Below, one piece after another: positions 46,140-56,065 of a DNA stretch of 64,000 bases (position 1 is its first letter; each line of letters starts with the position of its first letter). The translations under genes and the position numbers were made by a program. Location of the stretch: positions 62,001-126,000 of the forward strand of contig NZ_MLAQ01000005.1 of the NCBI RefSeq assembly GCF_002272895.1, in the 5' to 3' direction. Source of the DNA: Helicobacter sp. 12S02232-10. Lineage in GTDB: Bacteria > Campylobacterota > Campylobacteria > Campylobacterales > Helicobacteraceae. The notes beneath the pieces are model-generated. The model did no database searches. It worked only from the letters and a program-made list of their open reading frames with translations, and was not told the origin of the DNA.

Positions 46140-46974
46140 GTTCAGATTCATTCGCATATTTTTATTTTTTGGTCTAGCTTTAAATGCTGAGGATTTTACA
46201 AATAGCCTGTTTGGATTTGAGCCCTATGGCTATTTAAAAACAGGATTTCAGCATTATTCTTATAAAGAACCTAGCGTGATGTCTATCTCTGGACCTATGT
46301 ATACCATTGGAGCTGTAGGGGGAATTAAATTTAATTCTTTTATAAAATCAGATCTTGAATTTTATTATGCCACAGATATCGGTAAGAATACTTATAATGG
46401 GGCCATTCAAATGACTGATTTTTTGGGTCAAAAAACAACAATACCTTTGATTGCAAAATCAAACGATTATTATTTAAGTATTGCTTATCGGGTAGGACTG
46501 ACTATTTTTGGAGATGGAATAGATGAATATTTTAGTCTCTATCTCGGGATGGGTTACCGGTATTTGAATAACCAAATCAGGGACACCAGCGCTTATTCAA
46601 GGAAACAATCTTATTTTTATATGCCCATTGGTGCAAGAATCAAAGTACGTTTGAATAAGAAAATCAGGTTTAAGCTTGATGGGGAACTTCGTGCAATGCT
46701 TCTAGGGAGCAATACATCTGCATTTAGGGATATTGGTTATGACAATAACTTGCATTTTATCCAAGCCAATGGCAGTGGTTCTAGGATCACATTGGGCGCA
46801 GAGTTTTTTGTGACCAAAAAAACTTTTTTATTTATTCAAGGAACATTTGATTATTGGGGGATAGGTAAATCCAATGTTTTAGCAGCATATAAGGGTGGGA
46901 TGCTTGCCGACTATTTTGTGGAGCCAGAAAATAATACGATTGTCTATGGATTTGAAATAGGTTATTCTTTTTAG
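46129..46974 (+). CDS. Outer-membrane beta-barrel protein, last gene of the phosphatase-znu-mqo operon
   Basis: 281 residues from TTG at 46129. Signal peptide IRIFLFFGLALNAED, then amphipathic strands: YGYLKTGFQHYSYKEP, YYLSIAYRVGLTIFGDG, YFSLYLGMGYRYLNN, FYMPIGARIKVRLNKKIRFKLDGEL. Ends TIVYGFEIGYSF with terminal Phe. No family recognised, though size and style fit small Helicobacter outer-membrane proteins. As it lies behind znuB it might help metal entry, which is inference. Convergent with comF, overlapping by 4 nt. Confidence 0.78.
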   Translation: MKNKFRFIRIFLFFGLALNAEDFTNSLFGFEPYGYLKTGFQHYSYKEPSVMSISGPMYTIGAVGGIKFNSFIKSDLEFYYATDIGKNTYNGAIQMTDFLGQKTTIPLIAKSNDYYLSIAYRVGLTIFGDGIDEYFSLYLGMGYRYLNNQIRDTSAYSRKQSYFYMPIGARIKVRLNKKIRFKLDGELRAMLLGSNTSAFRDIGYDNNLHFIQANGSGSRITLGAEFFVTKKTFLFIQGTFDYWGIGKSNVLAAYKGGMLADYFVEPENNTIVYGFEIGYSF

Positions 46975-47552
46975 TTTTCTGCATTGCATAAGGCAATACA
47001 GAAAAATACTCTTGAGCCTGATTTTTCTACCTCTCTTATCGCTTCGCTCATCGTTGTTCCTGTAGTGATGATGTCGTCGATGATGAAAAAATTCTTGGAA
47101 TGACTCCCCTTAAAAAATAGATTTTTTGGATTTTGGCGGCGGTATTGAAGTGATTTTCCAGCGTATTGGAGATTATTTTTTGCTTGAAGTTTTCCATAAT
47201 CAGGCTTAAATCCATAACGGCAAAATTCTTTGAGAATCACTGCAGTATGGGAATAGTAACTCCTGACACAATCATCAATACCTATTCCATAGAGATTAGT
47301 TTCTTTCCAAAGTGAGGATTTTAGATGAGAGTTGAAGAAATAATCACTCGCTTTTGCAGAAAGAATTTTTAAAATTCTGCTTCCAAAAACATAATATTTG
47401 CTTTTGATGAGAATTGAGACATCACTATAATTATAAAAACTGTAAATGCTTACCCCTTCAATAACCCGCATTGTTGGGGTGATTTTTATTTCAAAAAAAC
47501 ATCTTGAGCAAATCGGATTGAATGAAATTTTGCCACAAACGACACATTTCAT
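46971..47552 (-). CDS. comF: ComF-family phosphoribosyltransferase-like protein
   Basis: 193 residues with an N-terminal zinc-ribbon pattern (CVVCGKISFNPICSRC) and a C-terminal PRTase motif NFFIIDDIITTGTTMSEAI. ComF proteins are linked to DNA uptake in transforming bacteria; the biochemical reaction is unknown. Overlaps tmk by 4 nt and is the last gene of the serS operon, the order seen around HP1473-HP1480. Confidence 0.9.
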   Translation of the reverse strand: MKCVVCGKISFNPICSRCFFEIKITPTMRVIEGVSIYSFYNYSDVSILIKSKYYVFGSRILKILSAKASDYFFNSHLKSSLWKETNLYGIGIDDCVRSYYSHTAVILKEFCRYGFKPDYGKLQAKNNLQYAGKSLQYRRQNPKNLFFKGSHSKNFFIIDDIITTGTTMSEAIREVEKSGSRVFFCIALCNAEN

Positions 47553-48178
47553 TGTTTTGAATCAATGATTTTTTTGATTTGAGTGTGAATGGAATCTTTG
47601 CTTTGAGCAGCTTGTATGATTACAAGCTCACATCCCAAATCTTTTGCGGTGGCTTCAATATTATTTTGAATTTCAAGGAGATAGGGAATGCCTCTAGATT
47701 CGATAAAGTCGTTAGATTTTTGTGAGAGTCGGAAAGCAAGGGTGTCAGGATTAATTTTTAGCATAATGATCAAATCAGGAACGATTGAATTTGTGGCAAA
47801 TAGATTCAATTCTTTTGCTTGGGGGATTTGTTTTGCATAAGCGATACCCGATACAATGCTTCTATCTGAAAAGATGATTTTATCTTGATTGGGAATGATG
47901 ATTTTTGCGGTATGTTCGGCGCGATCAGCAAGAAATAATAAAAATTCTGTTTTATGATCAATTTGATTATCTCCATTGTAATGACCATAATTTTGCGAAT
48001 GAAGTGAATTTTTTTGATGAAAAACGTTATTTTCTCTTAAAATCATCTCTCGAATTTGTATCCCTATCTTACTTCCTCCAGGTTCTTTGGTAAAGATAGC
48101 ATCGGGGTAAGTTTTTTGAAGCAGTGAGATTTGTGTGGATTTTCCACAAGTATCGATTCCTTCTAGTGCAACATACAT
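47549..48178 (-). CDS. tmk: Thymidylate kinase
   Basis: Phosphorylates dTMP to dTDP. 209 residues with P-loop LEGIDTCGKSTQ, the DR motif SDRSIVSGIAYA and the lid region FRLSQKSNDFIESRG. Compared with the common length of about 190-195, an extra polar stretch follows REMILR (NNVFHQKNSLHSQNYGHYN, about residues 50-68), between the core helix and the KTEFLLFLADRAEH helix. Start ATG overlaps the coaD stop (TAATG). Confidence 0.93.
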   Translation of the reverse strand: MYVALEGIDTCGKSTQISLLQKTYPDAIFTKEPGGSKIGIQIREMILRENNVFHQKNSLHSQNYGHYNGDNQIDHKTEFLLFLADRAEHTAKIIIPNQDKIIFSDRSIVSGIAYAKQIPQAKELNLFATNSIVPDLIIMLKINPDTLAFRLSQKSNDFIESRGIPYLLEIQNNIEATAKDLGCELVIIQAAQSKDSIHTQIKKIIDSKQ

Positions 48179-48663
48179 TATTTTTGCCCTTTTAATTTGA
48201 GTATGTGTTGGTAAGCTACTTCTGGGATTAAATGGGATACTTTGCCATTGTGTTCTAAAATACTTCGAACAATTGAAGAGCTAATAAAAGCATTTTTTAA
48301 AGTAGGCATAAAATAAATGGTGTCCAATTCTTCATTTAAAGATGCGTTAGCATAGCCCATTTGGAGTTCGTATTCAAAATCACTCACTACGCGCAGACCC
48401 CTAATGATAAGCTTGGCTCCGTTATCTTTGGCAAAGTTGGCCAAAAGATTTTGAAAACAAACGCATTCTATATTGGTAAGATGGCTTGTGGCAAGCTCCA
48501 TCATTTTTTTACGATCTTGGAGGCTAAACATAGGATGTTTGGAACTTGATTTGGCAATAGCGATAATGACTTTATCAAAAAGCTCCACGCTTCGTTTGAT
48601 AATATCTAAATGTCCGTTGGTAACTGGATCAAAAGTGCCTGGATAAATAGCGATTTTTTTCAT
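48178..48663 (-). CDS. coaD: Phosphopantetheine adenylyltransferase
   Basis: Penultimate step of coenzyme A synthesis. 161 residues from the ATG at 48663 ([21 protein letters not shown]); an upstream in-frame ATG inside ubiX is rejected because the first residues of the family are [10 protein letters not shown]. Nucleotidyltransferase motif [23 protein letters not shown], and ISSSIVRSI (the ISSTxxR motif). ATGA overlap with ubiX. Confidence 0.96.
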   Translation of the reverse strand: MKKIAIYPGTFDPVTNGHLDIIKRSVELFDKVIIAIAKSSSKHPMFSLQDRKKMMELATSHLTNIECVCFQNLLANFAKDNGAKLIIRGLRVVSDFEYELQMGYANASLNEELDTIYFMPTLKNAFISSSIVRSILEHNGKVSHLIPEVAYQHILKLKGQK

Positions 48664-49235
48664 TGGTGCATTCCCCATCTTGGGTAAAGATTGTTTTGGA
48701 TTTCTAAAGCGTCCAACCATTTCCCTATAATGAAATTTTCCATAGAAGTCAAATCCTTTGTTTTAGCATAATAGCCCATTATGGGCGGTGCAATGATAAT
48801 ATTTAAGCGTGAAAGTTTGAGCATATTTTCTAGGGCAATGGCAGAAAGTGGCAATTCTCTTGGAGCAATCAAAAGTTTTTTATGTTCTTTGATCATCACG
48901 CTTGCACACCTTGAAATCAGTTCATCAGCAATGCCACAAGAAATTTTTGCCAACATATCCATACTTGTGGGAATAATTGCCATAGCATTGACGCCAAAGC
49001 TTCCTGAAGCGATGTTGGCTCCGATTTCATCTTCATCGAATAAAAACATTTTCCTACCATCTTTGATGATGGAATCAAGAGCGGCTTCTATTTCATTTTC
49101 TATTTCTTTTTGGGCTACGACTTTAGCACTTTCAGAGATGATTACAAAAAGCTCAATCTCTTTTGGAATGTACCTGATAAATCGAATTGCCAAGCTGACT
49201 CCGCTCGCTCCGCTGATGCCTACAATCATTTTCAT
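48660..49235 (-). CDS. ubiX: Flavin prenyltransferase UbiX
   Basis: Makes prenylated FMN for UbiD-type decarboxylases used in quinone synthesis. 191 residues: N-terminal [40 protein letters not shown], and the late [22 protein letters not shown] and [11 protein letters not shown] motifs. Overlaps flgA by 4 nt and coaD by ATGA. Annotated in H. pylori at the same place (HP1476). Confidence 0.95.
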   Translation of the reverse strand: MKMIVGISGASGVSLAIRFIRYIPKEIELFVIISESAKVVAQKEIENEIEAALDSIIKDGRKMFLFDEDEIGANIASGSFGVNAMAIIPTSMDMLAKISCGIADELISRCASVMIKEHKKLLIAPRELPLSAIALENMLKLSRLNIIIAPPIMGYYAKTKDLTSMENFIIGKWLDALEIQNNLYPRWGMHQ

Positions 49236-49906
49236 AATATTTCTCCTTTGCCCTCATTGATCACCTTGACGCGGATAATTTTTTTGGTTTCGGGATTGAT
49301 GGCATTAATGATTTGATCTTTTGAGCCATTTTCTTTGGCAATTAGTGTCGTTTCCAAATTGATATGATTGTCTTTGATGATACCGATAAAAGCATCATTT
49401 TTACGGATTAAGATTTTTGCTTGAATTTTATCAAGCGTGATGATGGCGTTTGTAGGGATATAGGATTTTGCACTTATCTGATTGACTTGAAGACTTGTGA
49501 TTGGGATTTGGGTGATTTTGTCTAAAGAAATTTTATCTTTTAGAGTGTTGGCGTCATTGATATCTTGGAATTTTTTGATTGGAGATGCGGCTCGATAAAC
49601 AATGATGGAAGCCTCTATTTGATATTCAACAGGAATTTTTAACAAGGAATTTTTGATTGAAGCGTTTAAAATTAGGGCACCATTCTTTTTATTCAAGTAT
49701 TTTGAATCAAGACTCAGGGAGTGGATTTGATAATTGTCTATAGAAATATTTGAAGGAAGGGTTATAGAAATATTTGTAATCTCGATACCATAATTTTTAT
49801 ATTGCTTCTGATAGGCGTTATTTAAATAGTCTTTGATTTGTATCATATTTTGTGATGCCCATAGACTGGAAAATAATAGTGAAAATAACAAAAGTGTTTT
49901 AATCAT
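49232..49906 (-). CDS. flgA: Flagellar P-ring assembly chaperone FlgA
   Basis: Periplasmic chaperone for FlgI in building the flagellar P ring. 224 residues with signal peptide MIKTLLLFSLLFSSLWA and the C-terminal SAF-type domain: ASPIKKFQDINDANTLKDKI, SYIPTNAIITLDKIQAKILI and LIAKENGSKDQIINAINPETKKIIRVKVI split over several strands. The family keeps GSxGDxIxVxNxxSxK; here it reads NGSKDQIINAINPETKK. It lies between uvrD and ubiX with overlaps, away from other flagellar genes. Confidence 0.88.
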   Translation of the reverse strand: MIKTLLLFSLLFSSLWASQNMIQIKDYLNNAYQKQYKNYGIEITNISITLPSNISIDNYQIHSLSLDSKYLNKKNGALILNASIKNSLLKIPVEYQIEASIIVYRAASPIKKFQDINDANTLKDKISLDKITQIPITSLQVNQISAKSYIPTNAIITLDKIQAKILIRKNDAFIGIIKDNHINLETTLIAKENGSKDQIINAINPETKKIIRVKVINEGKGEIL

Positions 49907-51956
49907 TTATCTTTTCTTTTTGAACAAAAGAAGCAAGAATATCTCTTTGAAGCCCGCCAAAATTAATCTTAAGCTTGGCATTTTTACCGCTTCCATCAAT
50001 GCTTATGACTCTTCCTGAACCAAAGATTTTATGTGAAATTAAATCCCCTTTTTGAAACCCTGTTTCATTTGAAATCTCTTGTTTTTTTCCCATCAAACCA
50101 GCTTCTTGAAGAAATCTAGATTTTTCAAGTTCAGTGCGTTTTCCTTTGTAGAATCTGGATTTTACAAAGGAAATATAAAGTTCGTCTTTAGCCCTTGTAA
50201 AAGCGACATAGCCAAGCCTTCTTTCTTCCTCGATATCACCTTCTTCTCGAATTAGAGGAAAAAAACCTTCTTCAAAGCCTACGATAAAGACATATTTAAA
50301 TTCAAGTCCTTTAGCAGAATGAACACTCATACACGAAATATAACCCTCACCTTGAGTATCGGCATCGCTACTTAAGGATAGGTCATTTAGAAAGTCTTGC
50401 AGAGAATTCATCGGAGATTGAATGATGTAGTCGCGAAACATTCCGTAAAATTCTTCAATGTTAGAAACTCGATCAATAGATTCGTTGGAATTTTCAATCT
50501 CGCCACTCAAATTAATTTGAGAGATGAATTCATCAATAAATTTAAGCACAGAGATAGAGAGATATTCTCTTAAATCTTGAATGGTTGAAAAAAAATCTAT
50601 GAGGGTTTGGAGCGTTTTTTCATTGATTGTTTTTTCAAGATAGTCAGATTTGAAAGCCTGATAAACTGATGCATTGTGGTCTTGAGCGATTTGAAAAATT
50701 TTTTCCTGAGTGATTTTTCCTATGCCTCTTTTGGGCTTGTTAATGATTCTAGAAAGTGAAAAATCATCGTTTGGATTGATGATGAATCGTAGGTAGGCTA
50801 AAATATCTTTGATTTCAGCACGTTCATAAAAGCGCATAGCCCCAATGAGTTTATAAGGGATTTTAGCTCGGTTTAATCCTTCTTCGATGCTTCTTGAGAG
50901 TGCATTGAGTCTAAAGAGTATTGCGATTTCATCAGGATTTGTGCCAAGATCTAATAATTTTTTAATTTCTTTAGAAATTTTATTGCTTTCTTCGGTTTCA
51001 TCTGCAGAGTGAAAAAGAGTGATTTCTTTCCCATTTCCTTTGATGCTTTGGAGTTCTTTGCCCAACCTTGAGGCATTGTGTGCGATCAGAGAGTTTGCTA
51101 TGCTTAGAATTTGCGTACTTGAGCGATAATTTTGTTCCAATTTGATAATTTTTACATTTTCAAAATTATCTTTGAATTCTAAGATATTGGCAATATCAGC
51201 ACCTCTCCATCCATAGATACTTTGATCGTCGTCTCCTACAACACAAAGATTTTGATGTGCAGAGCAAAGTTTTTGAAGCAGGCAATATTGTAAATAGTTT
51301 GTATCCTGATATTCATCAACCATAATGTATCGATAGCGATTGCTAGTTTCTTTAGCCAAATCAGGATTATCATCTAAAATTTTATAGCTTAAGCTTAAAA
51401 GATCATCAAAATCTACCATATTTTTTGTTTCTAAGTAATGAACATACTTTTTATAGGTTTCAGCGATGAATTTTTGATGTCTGTCTTGTGCTGCAATTAA
51501 GGCATCTTCAGGAGAGGTGAGCGAATTTTTCATTCGAGAAATTTGGGATTCAATATATCCTATAGGGAGGTTTGTATCAAGAGTTTTTAAAATCTTTTTT
51601 TTATCATCGCTATCAATTAAAATGAAATTTGGTTCTCGCCCTAAATAATGGATATGGAATTTCAAAAATAAAAGCCCAAATTTATGAAAAGTGCATAGTA
51701 GAGGGGGATGATTTGTGTTGTTTTCAATCAGTTTTAATGCCCGCTCCCTCATCTCTGAAGCCGCTTTATTTGTAAAGGTTAAAGTCAAGGTCGTATTTGA
51801 GGGAATGCCGACTTCATCAATCAAATAAGCCAAGCGAGTTGTAAGCGTTTTGGTTTTCCCGCTTCCTGCTCCTGCAAGAATAAGCATAGGACCATCAATA
51901 TGCTCAACTGCTTGGAGTTGAGAGGGATTGAGGTGATCTAAAGCCTGCTTATTCAT
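49899..51956 (-). CDS. uvrD: UvrD/Rep-family DNA helicase
   Basis: 3'-5' helicase in repair and replication. 685 residues from the ATG at 51956 (MNKQALDHLNPSQLQAVEH), chosen over an upstream ATG inside pflB because the family starts near LNPSQLQAV. Motifs: Q-motif NPSQLQAVEH, Walker A LAGAGSGKTKTLTTR, Ia LTFTNKAASEMRER, II MVDEYQDTN, III VGDDDQSIYGWRGA, IV LEQNYRSS, V VHSAKGLEFKYVF and [16 protein letters not shown]-terminal Tudor-like tail is seen (GDLISHKIFGSGRVISIDG). Overlaps pflB by 8 nt. Confidence 0.95.
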   Translation of the reverse strand: MNKQALDHLNPSQLQAVEHIDGPMLILAGAGSGKTKTLTTRLAYLIDEVGIPSNTTLTLTFTNKAASEMRERALKLIENNTNHPPLLCTFHKFGLLFLKFHIHYLGREPNFILIDSDDKKKILKTLDTNLPIGYIESQISRMKNSLTSPEDALIAAQDRHQKFIAETYKKYVHYLETKNMVDFDDLLSLSYKILDDNPDLAKETSNRYRYIMVDEYQDTNYLQYCLLQKLCSAHQNLCVVGDDDQSIYGWRGADIANILEFKDNFENVKIIKLEQNYRSSTQILSIANSLIAHNASRLGKELQSIKGNGKEITLFHSADETEESNKISKEIKKLLDLGTNPDEIAILFRLNALSRSIEEGLNRAKIPYKLIGAMRFYERAEIKDILAYLRFIINPNDDFSLSRIINKPKRGIGKITQEKIFQIAQDHNASVYQAFKSDYLEKTINEKTLQTLIDFFSTIQDLREYLSISVLKFIDEFISQINLSGEIENSNESIDRVSNIEEFYGMFRDYIIQSPMNSLQDFLNDLSLSSDADTQGEGYISCMSVHSAKGLEFKYVFIVGFEEGFFPLIREEGDIEEERRLGYVAFTRAKDELYISFVKSRFYKGKRTELEKSRFLQEAGLMGKKQEISNETGFQKGDLISHKIFGSGRVISIDGSGKNAKLKINFGGLQRDILASFVQKEKIND

Positions 51957-54414
51957 TGTTTTGAGCTGCCTTTGAGTTTTTCGTATCAATATCGAAATCA
52001 AAAAATTCTGATTTGAAGTTTGCCACAGAAATGTAATTATAATGAGCGGCAGCAGCTTTAAAATTCCCTATTTCTTGGTAAAGAAGACCTAGTGCATAAC
52101 GGCTTTCATAATTAGTTGGAGAGTCCATCTTGGCAAGTTGGAGTAATAATACAGCATTTTCAGGATGATTTGCTCCAATGGCACTTACAGCAGCAAAAAA
52201 TTTTGTTTGAGCGTCATTTTCTTTAAGATTCTCAATTAAAGTATTATAAAGAGTATAGGCTTTTTCAAATTTATGCTGGTAAATATTGATTAAGGCCATT
52301 GTTTGAAGAATGCCATTTGGAGTATCGGTTTGAGAAATTAATTTTTGCTCTAAATCTCTTTCTTGATTTTCAAGGGATCCTGTGATAAATCCGATATAAA
52401 CATAAAGTTCTCTTGTGAAAGCTGGACCGTAATAGACACTACTTAAATCAAGCTTATCAGAGAGGAATAAATTATGGAGTTTGAGGGCAACTTGCTTGAG
52501 ATTGGTGTCATAACTATGGGCTAGTTCATATAAAACATTTGAAACGACGTCTTTAGGATAGATGGATTTGAGTTTTGAAAATGTCTCAAGAAGAGCTGTT
52601 TTATTTTTATTTCTAATGCCATAAGCTGCTTTTAGGGCGTAATAAATCGGAAATTTTTTTTGAGCCTGCTCTATCCAATCCATATCATCATCAATATTAT
52701 TGTTTAGATAGCCTATGAATGAGGAAAGGAATTTTTTTTGAGTTTGGGATTTGAAAGGAATGCTTTCAAAATCTTGAGATATTTGGTGCATAATTCGGGT
52801 TGTATCTTGATAAATAAAATCGCCAGCTATAATTGCAAACAGACCTGAAGTGATATCGTAGCTGTTGAGGTGATAGGCTCTTAGAAAGTGATTGTAAGCA
52901 TTTTGAAAGTCTTCCATCTGTGCATAAATTAAACCTATATTATAATGAAGCACAGCGTGATTGGGATTTGATTTAGCTGAAATTTTAAGATATTTTAATG
53001 CGTCTCGAATATTGTTTTTATTGAGTTCAATGAGAGCTTTGGCTATATTTTTGTTGATAGTTGAGATCGTTCCTCCTCGAACTAGCGTATTTTTTGCTTC
53101 TTCAATATTTCTGATATCTGAAAACACTCCCCCTTCCCTGATCATTTTTAAAGCCTCTTGGACATCAAAAACGCGGAAAGGAGCGTAATAAAAGATAATT
53201 TTATAGGGGATTTTTTCTTGAATTTCAAAACTGCGATGCCAAAACTCCTCTTGGGCAAGATTGACATCAAATAAGGAAGGATTCAAGATAACTTTGATTG
53301 GATAGGTTTCCATAGCTTTTTTGGCCACATCTTTGTTGCTTGCTATTGATTCAAGCGCACTTGCAGCTGCAGCAAAGTTTCCTAGTTTCAAATCAATGAT
53401 TTGGATTGCCAATAAAGCTTCAAGGTCATCTGAATTGGCATTTAAATATTTATATAAGTAACTCTTTGCTTTGCCATATTCCCCAACTCTAGCATATAAA
53501 AGACCTAAAGATTTATAATCTTTTGGAGCAGCAATTTCTTGCAGATGCGCTAAAGCGTTGTAGTCGTCGTTAAATACTAGGAATATTTTGGAAGCAAGGC
53601 GATGATTTTGCTCTTTGAAGCTTTCAGAATTGGGATTTAACAGTGGGGATAAAGCCTCAAAATAGTAGCCATTGTAGTATTGAGCCAGTCCGTATAGATA
53701 AGAATAAAATGGTTCGTGATCAGAATCTGATATATGGGAATTGACGAGTTTTAAATAATAATTATACAGATCGATGCGTTTTAGGTAATAGGCGCTTACC
53801 ATCGCATCGATTGCGCTGACGCTGATATTTTCTCCTGATGAAATAGAATTGTCAAATGAAGCGATGGAATCAGCGTAGTTTTTTTCTTTGAGCTTGATAA
53901 CTCCAAGGTTGTGGTTGGCAATGGATTGGGAAAAGGAAGCGATGTTGCTAAAGATATTTAACGCTTCTGTTTTTTCTCCGTTATTATAGAGAATGTTAGC
54001 TTTTTTAATCAGATTGTCAAGGCTTTTGTCGCTAATTTCAGGTATTTTGGTCTCAAGTTTTGGAATTTGAGGGAGGGGCGTTTCTATTTTTGAATTCTTA
54101 TTTTTTGCTGGGATGTTTTGAGTGCTTGGATGGCTTGGAAGAATTGAAACAATAATTAAAATGATTGTTGCTACAATCAATACGGCTACGATACTGATTG
54201 TAGAGAAGAATATTTTTTTGTTTTGTTTGATTTTGGCATATTTGACAGAGATAAAATCTTTTAAAGATTGTATTTTTTCATTATTGAAGAAGTTTTGCAG
54301 TTTTAATTTGAGCTTGTCTATTAATTTTGAAGGAGAAGCAGATTTTGGAATATCTGCATCTGTTATCGAATTGATACCTTGAGTAATGGGATCGGATATT
54401 TGTTTCTTTGCCAT
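51949..54414 (-). CDS. pflB: Flagellar motor scaffold PflB (TPR protein)
   Basis: 821 residues: a cytoplasmic N-terminus of about 70, one membrane helix (FFSTISIVAVLIVATIILIIV, in parts) and a large periplasmic region of TPR-type repeats (for example LDNLIKKANILYNNGEKTEA; IANHNLGVIKLKEKNYADSI; AVLHYNIGLIYAQMEDFQNA). In Campylobacter jejuni PflB (Cj0390) lies beside serS and builds the motor's medial disk with PflA to place stators at high radius. Size, topology and serS adjacency agree (HP1479). Assignment is from layout and memory, not a search. Between serS (10 nt) and uvrD (overlap). Confidence 0.85.
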   Translation of the reverse strand: MAKKQISDPITQGINSITDADIPKSASPSKLIDKLKLKLQNFFNNEKIQSLKDFISVKYAKIKQNKKIFFSTISIVAVLIVATIILIIVSILPSHPSTQNIPAKNKNSKIETPLPQIPKLETKIPEISDKSLDNLIKKANILYNNGEKTEALNIFSNIASFSQSIANHNLGVIKLKEKNYADSIASFDNSISSGENISVSAIDAMVSAYYLKRIDLYNYYLKLVNSHISDSDHEPFYSYLYGLAQYYNGYYFEALSPLLNPNSESFKEQNHRLASKIFLVFNDDYNALAHLQEIAAPKDYKSLGLLYARVGEYGKAKSYLYKYLNANSDDLEALLAIQIIDLKLGNFAAAASALESIASNKDVAKKAMETYPIKVILNPSLFDVNLAQEEFWHRSFEIQEKIPYKIIFYYAPFRVFDVQEALKMIREGGVFSDIRNIEEAKNTLVRGGTISTINKNIAKALIELNKNNIRDALKYLKISAKSNPNHAVLHYNIGLIYAQMEDFQNAYNHFLRAYHLNSYDITSGLFAIIAGDFIYQDTTRIMHQISQDFESIPFKSQTQKKFLSSFIGYLNNNIDDDMDWIEQAQKKFPIYYALKAAYGIRNKNKTALLETFSKLKSIYPKDVVSNVLYELAHSYDTNLKQVALKLHNLFLSDKLDLSSVYYGPAFTRELYVYIGFITGSLENQERDLEQKLISQTDTPNGILQTMALINIYQHKFEKAYTLYNTLIENLKENDAQTKFFAAVSAIGANHPENAVLLLQLAKMDSPTNYESRYALGLLYQEIGNFKAAAAHYNYISVANFKSEFFDFDIDTKNSKAAQNNE

Positions 54415-54424
54415 AAGATCTCAG

Positions 54425-55714
54425 TTAAAGATATTTCTGTAATGCCTGCGGGATTTCTATATTCCCATCTTTGGTTTGATAATTCTCCATAATGGCTACA
54501 AGTGTTCTGCCAACTGCTAAAGAGGAGCCGTTGAGTGTATGAGCCAAAGAATTTTTTTTGTCTTCTTTGAAGCGGATTTTGGCCCTTCGGGCTTGAAAGT
54601 CTAAAGTATTTGAGATGGAACTAATTTCTCGGTAACAATTTTGCCCTGGCAACCATACTTCTATATCGACTGTGTTGCTTGCACTAAAGCCTAGATCGCC
54701 ACTACATAGCTGCATAAGCCTGTGAGGTAATCCCAACTCACAAAGAATATTGCTTGCAGTTTCAATCATTTTTTGCTGCATTTTTTGACTTTCTTGAGGG
54801 TGAGTGATTGCAACAAGTTCGACTTTATCGAATTGATGTTGGCGGATTATCCCGCGTGTATCTTTGCCTGCGCTTCCAGCTTCTTTTCGGAAACAGGGGG
54901 TTTGAGCAGTAAGCATAATGGGGAGATCTTCAAGGGGAATGATGGTGTCATTGTAGAGGTTGGTTAAGGTAATTTCTGAAGTTGAGATCAGATAAAGTTC
55001 GTGACCTTTTGATTTTTCACCGGGTTTTTGATCTGATTCTTCAAAATCCCCACTTACTTTAAACATATCTTCTTCAAATTTTGGAAGCTGGCCAGTTCCA
55101 AAAAGCATTTCTTTATTTACAATGACAGGAGTTACGACCATTTCAAATCCAGCCTTTTGGTTGTAGTCAAGCATAAAATTAATCAACGCTCGATTGAGTC
55201 TAGCTCCCATTCCTCTAAGAACAGAAAAACGACTTTTGGCAAGTTTAACACCTGCTTCAAAATCAATCCATCCGTTTTTTTGTGCTAATTCCCAATGTTC
55301 TTTTGGAATGAAGTCAAATTTTTTTGGCAGAAGTATTTTTTTGATTTCAACGTTGGCATTTTCATCATTCCCTACAGGTGTTTGAGAATCAGGTAAATTT
55401 GGAATGTTTAAAAGCAGATGATTTAATTTTTCTTCAAGTACATCGACCTCTTTTTCAAGATTTGAGATATTTTGCTTATTGATTTCTAGATCGTTTTTAA
55501 GGACTTGGATGTCTTTGCCTTCTTTTTTATATTCTGCAAAAAGCTTGGAAGTTTTGTTTTGGTGGGCTTGGAGTCGCTCAAGTTCTTGTTTTTTTGTTTT
55601 GTAAGCAAAGGCGATATTTTTTAAATCCTCAAGAAGGGAAAGATCTATTTTTCTGCTTTGAAGTTTTTTGCTTACAAAATCAAAGTCATTGAGTAAAATT
55701 TTTATGTCTATCAT
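54425..55714 (-). CDS. serS: Seryl-tRNA synthetase
   Basis: Class II synthetase. 429 residues from the ATG at 55714 ([18 protein letters not shown]); an in-frame upstream ATG adds 31 non-conserved residues across the promoter and is rejected. N-terminal tRNA-binding coiled coil (about 30-105, [17 protein letters not shown]), motif 1 [14 protein letters not shown], motif 2 [27 protein letters not shown] and motif 3 [20 protein letters not shown]. Heads the serS-pflB-uvrD-flgA-ubiX-coaD-tmk-comF operon. Confidence 0.96.
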   Translation of the reverse strand: MIDIKILLNDFDFVSKKLQSRKIDLSLLEDLKNIAFAYKTKKQELERLQAHQNKTSKLFAEYKKEGKDIQVLKNDLEINKQNISNLEKEVDVLEEKLNHLLLNIPNLPDSQTPVGNDENANVEIKKILLPKKFDFIPKEHWELAQKNGWIDFEAGVKLAKSRFSVLRGMGARLNRALINFMLDYNQKAGFEMVVTPVIVNKEMLFGTGQLPKFEEDMFKVSGDFEESDQKPGEKSKGHELYLISTSEITLTNLYNDTIIPLEDLPIMLTAQTPCFRKEAGSAGKDTRGIIRQHQFDKVELVAITHPQESQKMQQKMIETASNILCELGLPHRLMQLCSGDLGFSASNTVDIEVWLPGQNCYREISSISNTLDFQARRAKIRFKEDKKNSLAHTLNGSSLAVGRTLVAIMENYQTKDGNIEIPQALQKYL

Positions 55715-55751
55715 AAATTCCGTACCTTTGCTGTGTTTGAAACTTATTGAA

Positions 55752-55757
55752 ATTATA
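55752..55757 (-). promoter_or_regulatory. -10 box TATAAT (GGTATAATT) for the serS operon
   Basis: Perfect hexamer with GG just upstream on the minus strand, about 38 nt before the serS ATG at 55714. It places the transcription start downstream of the longer in-frame ATG (55807), supporting the shorter serS. Confidence 0.62.
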
Positions 55758-56065
55758 CCTAAAAATGCATATGAAATGGCAATTTTTAACGCATCAAATA
55801 TCTCCAAATGGACTTTAATTCCTGAAGTAAATTTTATTTGCAGATTTCAATTTGATAGCTTTTGGAATATGCTTGAATCAGGTCTCAGATCAAGGATTTT
55901 ATTTTTCTCTTTGTTTTGTTATGTTGTATTCCAATGTCGTGTTGTATTAAAATGTCAAAGCTGCGATTTTATTAAACTTTTGATTTCAAAGTAAAGGTTT
56001 AGGGTTTTTATTATACAATATCTCAAAGGTCGTATTGAAATATTGCCTTAATGTAGGGTGTATAA
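55758..56065. other. Intergenic gap serS-tatB, no gene supported
   Basis: About 300 nt between divergent serS and tatB. A plus-strand frame stays open (to 55994) but starts inside serS and its translation has no family features. The only signals are the two promoters. The repeated motif TGTTGTATT..AA (55923-55952, two copies about 20 nt apart) is noted without meaning. Confidence 0.45.
56014..56019 (+). promoter_or_regulatory. -10 box TACAAT for the tat-queA operon
   Basis: TTATACAAT occurs about 46 nt before the tatB ATG at 56066. It is the best vegetative promoter match in the gap. Confidence 0.45.

Noticed and set aside
55668-55994. A 108-codon plus-strand frame in the serS-tatB gap
   Set aside because: It starts inside serS, has no ribosome site and no recognisable domain; the gap is better explained by two divergent promoters.
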